Shown here one piece after another: positions 37,157-47,583 of a DNA stretch of 64,000 nt (positions within the stretch are counted from its first letter, which is position 1; each line of letters starts with the position of its first letter). Made by a program: the position numbers and the translations under genes. The notes beneath the pieces are model-generated. The model was not told the DNA's origin and made no database searches. It was given only the letters and a program-made list of their open reading frames with translations. Source of the stretch: Helicoverpa zea (taxonomy: Eukaryota; Arthropoda; Insecta; Lepidoptera; Noctuidae); NCBI RefSeq assembly GCF_022581195.2, contig NC_061474.1, positions 9,982,001-10,046,000 on the forward strand, written 5' to 3'.

Positions 37157-40100
37157 TCAATTCCCCACCGGTACAGGGATACTACTAGGACTCTGATAAT
37201 ACTGAGGGGCTTCATTCAAAGTAGTAGCTCCGATCACGTCACCGCCAGCGACCAATAGCAGCCGTCTCTTGCGATGATGACGTAGCAGTGACGTCACGCT
37301 CACGAAGCTCTGCTCGCCGCGCCGAGCGAAGCCGAGCGCGAGCCGACCGTCCGGACGACGGCGGATACCGACGTTGTGCACTGCGTTTGCGCAGGATACG
37401 CTTAGAGTGTACGCGTGGTCTGGCTGTGAACGATAAAAGGGAATTTTGAAAATTACGAGCTATTTGGAATTTACACAAAGTTACTTATTCATATGTATGT
37501 CCTACACAACTACACTTTTAACTATTTATATCATCGTTCGTTATAGCTGACAACAGGGTTCGATATACCAAGCTCTTTCTTACAAACACCACTAGATTTA
37601 TATACACAGTGTTACATAGTGACTATGACTTTTTAGCTTCTGTAAAAGAGGATTAAAACTACATCCTTGTCAAGTTGTTTGGTTTTGGCACTTGCGCTGA
37701 TGACTAACAATGCCCTTGCGGGGACTACATTACAAAGTACAATCATCCTTAATCCGGAATATTTCAACATAAATAATGAGATATTTACCTGACTAGAAGG
37801 CCTCAATATGAACGTTCCATCAGGCTGTCCCCTCAGCAAGTTCTGTGCCTCCTGCCTATCTACATTCATATAGTACGGCTCATTCTCCACCGGCACCGGC
37901 AGTGGCCTGTCGGCCATGCTGGTGGTGCCTGACTTGGAGTCCGGCCACTTGCGAACCTCGTCGGTGGTGCCATCAGCCTTGTGGGAGTCCGCTTCGGAGT
38001 GGTCTGATTGATGATCGTCATTTGTTTCTGCGAATGGAGATTGAAAAGTGTTAGAAAGTTAATTAGGAAAAGCTAGATTTGATATTTAGATCGCGAATGT
38101 GTCGTACTGCATATTATTATCTCTAGCTGTCAAAACGGTGTCATCTATAAACTCTACATACAGCATTATCATCTTTTTCACCATTCCTGTCAAGATACTT
38201 TTCCTTCTTGGGTCAGGATTAGAATTATGAGCAAAGTGCAATTTATGCAAAGCTTGTGAATTTTCTTATTCACATCCAATTAGACTTTATTTATTCGTTG
38301 TCTAGGTAAATCGACTTTGAAAACATCTACATATTTACTAAGTGATCTATGCTCTGATATGTTAGATACTCTACCTGTAACCACATCAGTAAGACAGTGC
38401 ACGATGTGGTAGAACATATCTACCACAGTGCTGCCGAGTCTGCTGCCCAGGTTGTACATCAGTGGGACACTCACTTTTATGTACCAGCACATCTTCACTA
38501 CACTGGGTTATGGGGTAAATGTTACGTTGGCAGCATTCTGCGTAACATTTTTGTCAACAAACTGACCTACTGCTATTATCTCTTTTGTTCCTAAAATTTC
38601 TTCACCTTCTATTTTTACAATAACTTAATTCCTACTATCCGTTCTGGAACCATATATTTTGCAAAGTAAGTGAAGTATACCAGCTGACATGCTTACTAGA
38701 CTTTATGTGGAACTCGAAGATGAAAAGAATCAAGGATCGAGATAAGAAATAAAAGTCCATAAAAACATATTTCAGACAGAGAAATGAAATCTCCGCTGAC
38801 TAGAAAATCAGGAGAGAAGATGTCAAACTTCCAGACAAACCTATGATTTCTAAAAGGGTGGATGACTTAACACGAGAGACAATCAATTAACTTCAATTGT
38901 TATGATACGTGAATCAGACGTGAGTCACAGATCCAGACGTTTACGAGCTAATTGACACTTTTTAATTAGTAGTATCAAGTTATCTGAATAAAAAAGATCT
39001 ATGTTTTAGTCGTAAAGATTCTACAGTTGAGACTGATGTCACGAAAATCACGGATGATTTGCTCTATGATAATCTTAACATCAAAAACAGGATTTTTTTA
39101 CTGCTTATGTTGAATATTATTATTGTCCCAAACTCCGTAGAGGGAACACAATTTTTTGACACAACACAACACTGATACAATTAATGAATTAAAAAACTTC
39201 ACAACTTTGAACAAACAATTTTAACGAAAGCTTTTACTCATTTAACTTTAAATATTCAACCAACGAAAGTATACAAGGCACCGGGCGACACTCCGGCGCA
39301 CTAATAAGGAGTAAACAAATAATTGTTTCATACACCATCACTTTTTTATATTATTTGTTTTGACGACTAGCTTGCACCCGCGGGGCTGCTTGCATGGGAA
39401 ACATCTGGTTGGGAATGGCTGATTCTTTCTTCCTGATGATAGCGTTAAGAACAATAAATATATAATTAGATCTACGGAGGGTTCAAAAACCAACCAAAAT
39501 TGTCGAATTATTTATTCAAAAACTAATTCAACTTGGCACTTATGCCAAAGTTTGAATAAACAAAGCAAACAATATTGACTCCTGTCCAATGAGTCGACAA
39601 ACAATATTGACTCCTGTCCAATGATTCGACAAACAATATTGACTCCTGTCCAATGATTCAACAAACAATATTGACTCCTGTCCAATGATTCGACAAACTA
39701 TATTGACTCCTGTCCAATGATTCGACAAACAATTTTAATTAATGTTGTTTGCTAAGAGAAAGCATTTGCCAAGTGACAGTATGTGCACAATGCATAAGAA
39801 CGTAATCAATTGTTTAATACTGATATCGATAAAGTAAGATACAAGGTTTTATGATGATATGTTAAAAGAAGATCTTTGTAACCACACAAAATCATCAGTC
39901 GCGTTCTCTGATGATGACGATGAACGAATAAAAAAACAAGCGAAAATCGCCATTTTTATATGAATTTCTTTAATTTTTGTGACAAAAACATGACCTACGT
40001 TTATATCGACAAATGAACTGCGCCCCTACAAACATGTGACGCAGGCGACACATGTTGTTGAGGAAACAAGAAATAAAAGCGATGAGAAAGCAAACACCAC

Positions 40101-43100
40101 GAGTATTGTCATTGATATTAATTGTGTTACTAAAGATAAATAAACTACTACAAAATATGGAGAAGATAAACATCTAAATATACCTATAAGCGCACAAGAT
40201 ACTCACTGGATACAAGACACTGACTAATTCCGTTTATTTACAACCAATAAATAAATGCCCAAATAAAATAGAAAAATCTATTGGTACTTAATGTACACTA
40301 CTTCAAATTTTAGTTGTGTTTGTCGTCGTAAGAGAAAAAAGTAAAACTACTACATATATCCAGTACTAGCTTCTGCCAGTGGTTTCACCCGCATCCCGTG
40401 GGAACTACTTCCCGTACCGGGATAAAAATTAGCCTATAGCCTTCCTCGATAAATGGGCTATCTAACACTGAAAGAAATTTTCAAATCGGACCAGTAGTTC
40501 CTGAGATTAGCGCGTTCAAACAAACAAACAAACTCTTCAGCTTAATAATATTAGTATAGATGAAATTACTGGAATGCTACTGCTCCACCTGCGTCTTAAC
40601 GCGTTAAATTTTGGCATTACGCAGATGTGGCCAACGTTTTAATGTCAATTTATACTAATGGCAATATTAATAGCATTAAACGTTAAGCGATAACTCGGGT
40701 GTCGGTTTTTTGGACACATCAAAGGGCTTTAGTGCGTAGCTTAGAGCGCTAAGTGATGTTGGCTACATTAATGCCGTCTCATTGCACGCATGCAAGGACG
40801 AGTGTAGATACTTTGTTTAAGCGGTAACTGCATTTTACGAGCACGATAATGGAATGGTCAAATGAGAAAGCTTTAGTTTTTAGAATTATTTTGTGTGCCT
40901 AAGTTTAACCTCTTTAATGTGTGTTAACGCGTTACTTCATGGGGAATTAACTCTTGCGGCATTGTAACCTAAGTGTAGCCAACACTCATTTTTAATGCAA
41001 TAAGTAACGTGTAGTTGGCCATTGACATTAACGTTAACGCTAACGCAGGTGGAGCAGGAGCATAACAAAGTCTTCCTTGTTTCTTAATCGTTTTCGTGTC
41101 AAGTTACACCCTGGTGTGCCCTAATTTTTACTTCGCCAGTGATCTCACTTGCTTTTCAAGGTCGAACCTCAAAATAAATGGATGAATCATCATTGACATG
41201 ATTTGGATAACAATCGAGAGCTTTTGTTCAGCAATAGATATAAAAAAAATATTTGACCTTTCTTCATGGTTGGGTAACATGCTTGCCTTTTCGTAATCCA
41301 AAGCGATTCTCGAAAATGCTGAGGATGTACCCCAGCAGTGACTCATCCTTCTGCCTGTAGTTCACGTCACAATAATCCTTGTGCAGCTGAACGGGCTCCA
41401 GATAGTCTTCCACTGGTAACTTAGTCTGACGGAGAGGAAATATTGTAATAAGTATATAATGAAAATATGTTAAAATCAATCGTTACTTCATTTAAAACTA
41501 GCTTGTAGCAATTCACAGCATCTATCATTATACTTACTTCAGTTTTTACTTCGATCCCTTCGACAGGTCTAACAGCATGTACAGAGTCGTACATATTAGC
41601 GACACTGTCACTATTCTCATAGTAATTAGATGTTGATTTCTCATTCTCCACCTTTTCTTCTTCCAGCATCTCAGTTTTCTTGAAGAATGGCACTTTGAAC
41701 GACTGAAACAGTTCTTGAATCTTTACGATACAAGGTTTAACATTCACTCTTGTTTCTAGTGGCTTTTCTTTTTCCTTCTCAACTTCATTGTAACATAAGT
41801 CTTCGTAAAAGTGATCGTCAGGATATTTGTCACTGAATTCATCAGGAGTTGACAATGATTTATATTTATTTCTACATTCAGGTTTCCTATATGTTCTAGC
41901 TATGTAATATCTACTATTTCTCTTCATGGCGTAGTAACCTCTGTCGTTTGAACTTTCTTGTCTCGTGAACTTAGCTCTTATATCGAAGAATGGATATTCG
42001 TATGAGCTTAATCTGAAGAGTTTCTTCTTCTTTGGGGTTCCTGCATCCATAGGCAGGTATGAAGGTGTTCTTTCAGCTCTTTGCTGATTTCTGTACAGGA
42101 AACTCTTGGCGGGAACTATTCTTCTGATCAACTCTTCGACTGAGCTCATAGATGAGTGAGTGTGCACTGCATCTTCCTTTCTTCGATGCGTAACGGTTTG
42201 GTACTGACTCTCGATATCAGATTTGTCTGTTGTTGTAATTTCTGTTTGTTCGTGGATTGTTGTTGTTTTATCTCGAAAATTCAGCTTTGCCATTGTTACG
42301 TCTTTGTTTTCTAAATATTTATTGGGATTCAGTTTCATATCTTCGATGAATGTGATGAATTTCTTAGCGTTCGCTTTCGGTTTCCATAATTTTACGATTC
42401 CTTCGGTGACGTCCTGAAAACATGGTTAGTCATATCTAGTTAAATAAAATCATCATCCAAGCATATAAATGAACAACGGCATTAACTTAAATAGCAGAGT
42501 ATATGCATTTTGGAAAATGTAAGAAAATAATAATAGCTAGCACCTGTCAAATTCAGCAGTTGCTGAACCAGTGAAGAAGGTAATATTATGCTAATTCAGA
42601 TTAACGCGATAAGTCAAGTCTCTATTAATTTAATTAGCCTGCACTAAATTGATAAGGTTAACTGTCCATTTCATATTGTATTCATGTGTCATGGCCGGTC
42701 AACGCACACAGCTGTATTCGCACACTTATACAAATACACGTATATAGGTACATACCTACCGTTAACGATAATTTTCATTAGTTCTCATCCATTAGTAATC
42801 CAACAATTTGCGTATAATGTATTTGGAACGTACATTGTTTTATTTTCAAGATAGATAGTTAAAAAAAAAAAAACAGATTTTTATAAGGTATTTCACAAAG
42901 TTTAACTAGCTGCAACGATTAAGACAATTGCATACAGTGATTATTATCGATCTAGTGACGGAAATATAACACGTTTTCAACAATTTTATTGATACGAACA
43001 CTACATTTTCAATAAGCCTATTTTTTTATCTGAAGAAAACTGATATATGTCAATCTGTATCATTTCATTTCACTAGTATTCAAACCTATCTCAAAATATG

Positions 43101-43315
43101 CATTTCGTTATTATAAAGATGAAGAAGGATAGTAGGATCCCTTCCTAATTTCTCCTCATCAATAAAACACATCTTACCAATAGCTTCCTTCCATCCATGG
43201 TCTTCACCCTGGCAAACTCCACAAACTCCTCAAGGTCCCATTTCTCCAGAAGCGTCACCACTCCTTCTTCATCTAACTCCTCCAATCTCTTACACTTCTT
43301 CTCATTCCTTTCCAT
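37157..43315 (-). CDS. SAM + SH2 adaptor resembling SLP-76/BLNK, with a likely 1-base frameshift
   Basis: Probable phosphotyrosine-signalling adaptor. Exons: 43178-43315 (ATG at 43315), 41538-42413, 41132-41425, 38375-38502, 37789-38027, 37157-37423, giving about 646 residues. A SAM domain (about 18-75) spans the first junction: KWDLEEFVEFARVKTMDG, then KLLDVTEGIVKLWK. The disordered middle has tyrosine motifs FYEDL, CYNEV, YYENS, MYDSV, DYLEPV and DYCDV. The C-terminal SH2 (about 525-630) has GTFILRPSS with the phosphate-binding Arg and FVSVTSLLRHHRK before its end. YYMNV precedes it. Exon 41132-41425 needs one base less in its GGGG run (about 41330) to keep frame and to match the phase of the next exon. 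Exon 38375-38502 fits phases on both sides but has no family match. Confidence 0.75.
39564..39735. repeat. 32-bp minisatellite, about five units
   Basis: Five head-to-tail copies of a unit holding AATATTGACTCCTGTCCAAT and GATTCGACAAAC, with few changes. Lies in an intron of the SAM-SH2 gene. The frame through it is a by-product of the repeat. Confidence 0.95.
40366..40560 (-). mobile_element. Complete small Helitron, 195 bp
   Basis: Read on the minus strand it starts TCTATACTAATATTATTAAG after an A and ends GGCAGAAGCTAG before a T. It has the Helitron TC start, CTAG end and insertion between A and T. The inner sequence matches 31548-31726. No Rep/helicase is coded, so it is non-autonomous. 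Confidence 0.85.
40573..41063. mobile_element. MITE-like element, 491 bp, inverted ends
   Basis: Starts ATGCTACTGCTCCACCTGCG and ends with the imperfect inverse (CGCAGGTGGAGCAGGAGCAT). TTAACG/CGTTAA-type motifs recur throughout. It directly follows the Helitron at 40366-40560 in a SAM-SH2 intron. No coding capacity. Confidence 0.7.
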
Positions 43316-46020
43316 TATCTGTTAAATATAATTTTATTATTTATATTTTTAACGACTTCCCAAAAAGGAGGAGGTTCTCAATTCGTCGGGATCTTTTCTT
43401 GACTAGGTCTTAGCGGAACATATTCAGCTTCTATGTCTGCAAGTCGTTATTTAATTCCAGGACATAAGCTTAAACACCTAGAATGATCGTGTGGTTTATA
43501 AAGATTTCCTATTCTACTTTATTTTATGGTGTTATGAAGTCCATTGTGTTGCCAAGACGATCATGACATAAAAGATAAGGATACTTACTGACAATAACCT
43601 AGTACTATTATTTTCACCACATAATAATCCAACATTAAAAAAAACTTCACCAGTCAAATTTTCTCACAAGAACTCACAAAAAATATAAATAACACCATCA
43701 AACTGACCAAAACGGACCTCACAGCAGTCACAGCGTAGCTACGTGCGCAAGAGTCGCGAGTGACACAATGACTTGGACACAATTAACTCGATTGGTCATC
43801 AGCCATGGTGTAGCTAGCGACACTGGACAATGGCTGTTTAGGTTCAATTCCTGCTGCGCAGTATTTTTGACGAAATTTTAAACAATCCCCGATCCCAAAC
43901 AGGAGTGTAAACCATTTTCTATAATTAATGATTGATTTGAAGCAGCTTATTGTAATTTGCACTCAAATGGGTCTATTCCTAACAATATTTTGTTAGAGAC
44001 TGTTTGAAACAAAGTTATTAGTAGCTGGATGTTCTTCGACAAACGTTTAATTAGGATTTGTTAACATCTATGGAATAACCAATATACCTAGTTCTTGCTA
44101 TTTGGTCTATTAGCAAGTCCTTATTCGGTGTATGTTTGACTTCTTGTGCAATAGAATTTTCATGTTAGGTATTGTCAATCATCTCTTTACATTTAAGGGT
44201 GTAAAGCTTTCATTTCCCAAGCAATCTTTGTGAAGCCCGAGACGTTCCTTCTTAATAGTGAAGAATAGAATGTAATTTTTGCATTATGTGATTTACCGAT
44301 ATATGTAAGTTACTTAGATTAGTAGAAAAATACCCTTTAAGAGAAGATTAACTAATAATGTACTGAACTTTGCAAAAATAAATATGCGTTTGAGGATAAA
44401 GTGGTCATTGTGATATGCTGCTCGGATTCACTTGTTGTGTGTGACACGTTTGTATTAGTCACGAGGTGAATTCTAAGTAATTGATCAGCTAGCTGATAAG
44501 AATACAGTTTATTTACAACACAATGTTATTGTAGAAATCGCATAGATGTAATAGAAATCGACACTAACTCTTGCCGCAGTGGGACTTATAGTTGAATAGA
44601 ACAGATTGTAAGAACTCAGTGGCTAATCATCCATGTTGCTTCTGGCTCATTTGATGATAGCTCGTTCTCTGAAATAAATATTGAAAATAGACCTCTTGAT
44701 TTCTTTGTACAGGTATGCACTGTATTGGACAACATACACCTAGTTATCGCTTTGCCGTCAAAGGGCCATCGCTTTGCTTTATATAATCAAATAATAAATT
44801 AGGTCTCAATTATGATTAACTGACTGTCTTTCGCAAAGAAACCACCTGACTCTCACACATCCTTAACAAGGTTAAATAAAGTCATTAGATACCACTACAA
44901 GTACCTGATCATGAGCCATCACTGTACCATCAAAAATACACCTTAATTCTATTGCTTAGAGTCTACCATCGCTTATCTAAATTGTTGCACCAACGTTTTA
45001 TACCTGCATTGATGAAATACCAGATGTGTTGCAGTTTCAATGGACCTTAATATGAAGGTTTAAAGTTCATAGTCGCTTGTGTCAGGTGTATAATAATAGA
45101 TCTGGTGACAAACGGGAGTCAATTGGAGAGGTGATGTCATTATGTTTGATTGTTTAAGATGTCGTTTGTTTTTTTTTTGTTTGTTCTTACTTCTTCTTTT
45201 TTGTTATTACCATAGTTATCACGTATGATACCTTATGGTCTTTTTATCTTGATGATAATATGATTGTGGCAAAATTGTGTAATTGGGATTACTTGTACAA
45301 AGTACTTGCTTATTTTCTGTGTTTGTGTGGTCTTTTGTCTAGTTTTTTGTTGAAGTAGGTACTTATTTTGTAATGTGTGTCATAGTTTAATTTGCATTTT
45401 GGTAAGTTTCTGTGAGTAGTGAATCTAAACTTAGCAATAACAACAAATCTGTCGTCAAGATTGCAATATACCCTATTTTGCAGCATTAGGTACACAAATA
45501 ATATCAGGTGATGATACACACCTACTCTGTGATAAATATTTGGAAAGTTGGTACTTGCACATTGGCGTGCAGGTGATCGATTTATCAACATTATCCGTAT
45601 TTCCACGTAATCTTTTAATGCCATCGATAAGATATCGAACACATACTTGAACATTGGGACAGAAAGAAAGAAAACATGATATGGTATCAAAGATATTTCG
45701 TTTATTTTCAATATTTTTATTATTTTCCTTTACAGATCAATAATGTATTTTGCCTGTCAATTTACGAGACATCAACAATAATACTTTTTTGAGGTACGTA
45801 CAATCGATCGATATATCGATAATCGAGTAATTTTAATATTTCAGCACACATGGATAGCATGATTAGGGCAAAACCCTGCACTTATTCCACCTTATCAACG
45901 GATGTTCCGATTAACAATGCTTTGATAAAAGTATAAAGCGATGATAAACACGAGTTTCTTCGTCGTCATACAGTCTTTGTTCACATTTACACTAATATTC
46001 AGAGTCATAGTTTCAGTCGT
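43316..46020. other. Intergenic region upstream of the SAM-SH2 gene
   Basis: An AG acceptor (TTTAACAG) sits just before the SAM-SH2 ATG, so an untranslated exon may lie here, but I could not place it. A 133-codon minus-strand frame at 45310-45711 has no family signal and ordinary AT-rich composition. Confidence 0.5.
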
Positions 46021-46797
46021 TCAGCTGATCCTACACAAAACATCATACATTTTGTGTGACACTTCTTGTCCAGCAAAAGCGATGTAGCAGGAATTGTGGC
46101 TTGGGTGAATCTTTCCTGGTGTCACCGACAGTTGGTATCGAGCTCTTCCAACGTACAACGTCTCTCCAGATGCAGTTCTTCCACCTGGAATAGCTCCAGG
46201 AGGAACATTACCATTTGAGGCTGGAACCCAGCGCAGATTCTCAGGCTTAGCACACAAAACTTCGATGTTCTGCACTGAAATCTCCTTTCCGTCGTAGACT
46301 ACTGATGCGGCGTTGTGTCTTACTGACAACTTGCCTGGCATCAAATCTCCGTTATGCCAGCCACGAATCACCCAGAGTGGGCTTCCATCCCAGCCTTCGT
46401 GTCCTCCTACAACTGCCCTTCCAGTTAAAGAACTCGCCATCATAGCGGTGGTGGGTACCCAGTCATATTCTCCCGAAGATTCCACGACCTGCACTTGGTT
46501 GTCTCCCTGGGTGACTGTCGTCTCTCCGTGGTAAATGTAGTTGGTGATGTACGTTGACTGTCCACCATCAGGTGGTGGTGGCGCCGGCGTCGGCATCGGT
46601 GGTACTGCTACCGGCACCATCATAGTTCCAGGAACGTAGTAAGGTTGTGGGTATTGAGAAGGAGGATACCCGTAGTCCGGTGGTGGCGGGTGACCTTGTG
46701 GGGGGTATGGAGGGGGCCAGCCGCCAGGAGGGGGAGCTGGCCAGCCTCCGGGAGGTGGTGGAGGTCCGCCGTAGTAGCCGTGTCCGGAATAACTCAT
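46021..46797 (-). CDS. Pro/Gly-rich DM9-repeat protein (258 aa), intronless
   Basis: DM9 (DUF3421) proteins of insects and molluscs are linked to mannose binding and immune or parasite responses. The N-terminal third is Pro/Gly/Tyr-rich (PPPPPGGWPAPPPGGW, then QYPQPYYVPG). Two DM9 units follow. The first runs from YDWVPTT through PLWVIRGWHNGDLMPGKL to IEVLCAKP. The second runs from LRWVPASNGNVPPGAIPGG through LYVGRARY and PGKIHPSHNSCYI to YDVLCRIS. There is no signal peptide, so it is cytosolic or non-classically released. The start MSYSGHGYYGG is chosen because upstream Met codons lie at or before the promoter. The basis for immune function is family knowledge only. Confidence 0.93.
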   Translation of the reverse strand: MSYSGHGYYGGPPPPPGGWPAPPPGGWPPPYPPQGHPPPPDYGYPPSQYPQPYYVPGTMMVPVAVPPMPTPAPPPPDGGQSTYITNYIYHGETTVTQGDNQVQVVESSGEYDWVPTTAMMASSLTGRAVVGGHEGWDGSPLWVIRGWHNGDLMPGKLSVRHNAASVVYDGKEISVQNIEVLCAKPENLRWVPASNGNVPPGAIPGGRTASGETLYVGRARYQLSVTPGKIHPSHNSCYIAFAGQEVSHKMYDVLCRIS

Positions 46798-46820
46798 TAT
46801 TGCTCTGTATGTCACACAAT

Positions 46821-46852
46821 ACTGAAGCTCCACACAAAATGTACGCTTTATA
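46821..46852 (-). promoter_or_regulatory. TATA box and initiator of the DM9 gene
   Basis: TATAAAG on the minus strand starts at 46852, and an arthropod initiator TCAGT has its A at 46823, 29 bases on. This leaves a 25-base leader before the ATG at 46797. Spacing and order fit a focused, inducible promoter. Confidence 0.75.
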
Positions 46853-46859
46853 TGATATA

Positions 46860-47583
46860 TTGACAAGCGGTATCTTATCTCTCTAATAGATACGTGTGTT
46901 ATGATTCATATGGAGCGTTACTCACAATAAAACAAAATGACTTTCGCTTAAATTATTATTTATTCGTCAATGTTAATAGTACACAATAATAATTTATTAC
47001 ATCTAGTTCTATTACTATATTAACGACATTGGAGGGAGTTAGAAAAACAACTGTACAAGAAGAGAAATGTCACACAAACATGCCGTGACGAGCACGAACG
47101 ATACTAGCTAGCGTCATGTGGCTATTATTGATAACAAAAGGATCTGAATATTTCGTCATTTTCATGCTAATATTGATGACGAATGAGTCCTCCGTATACA
47201 TCTGTATGCATCATTGAAGTAACATGTCGATTGTTAAATGGATCATACATAACATACAATTTAAACACAATAACACGTACCTACTCCTGTTCTACATAAT
47301 GATAATATTATGATTCAAGATTCATGCATATCTGATGCAACTGGTCCTTTGACACACAAAACATTTTAACAAAGAGGATCAAAAGAACCAAAATTAAGAA
47401 TACAATTATCATCAGAGCGACACCATCCATTATGACAATACAAATGCATAACATGTTGCAAATAAAACTTTCTCTAACAATGAAATTATCTCTACATGTG
47501 TAAATGAGCTCGGAGAGACTGATCCAATGTAAAACCTTGGTCGGCCATCCTTTAGTGAAGAGTTACGAAGAGTTGGAGGTCCT
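46860..47583. other. Gap between the DM9 gene and the Mieap-like gene
   Basis: AT-rich. Holds the DM9 5' flank and the 3' UTR of the Mieap-like gene on the same strand. Nothing else recognised. Confidence 0.6.

Noticed and set aside
39540..39728. 62-codon repetitive frame (NHWTGVNIVCR units)
   Set aside because: Translation of the 32-bp minisatellite; no start or splice context.
45310..45711. 133-codon minus-strand frame downstream of the DM9 gene
   Set aside because: No domain and no promoter or splice signals; composition like the surrounding DNA.
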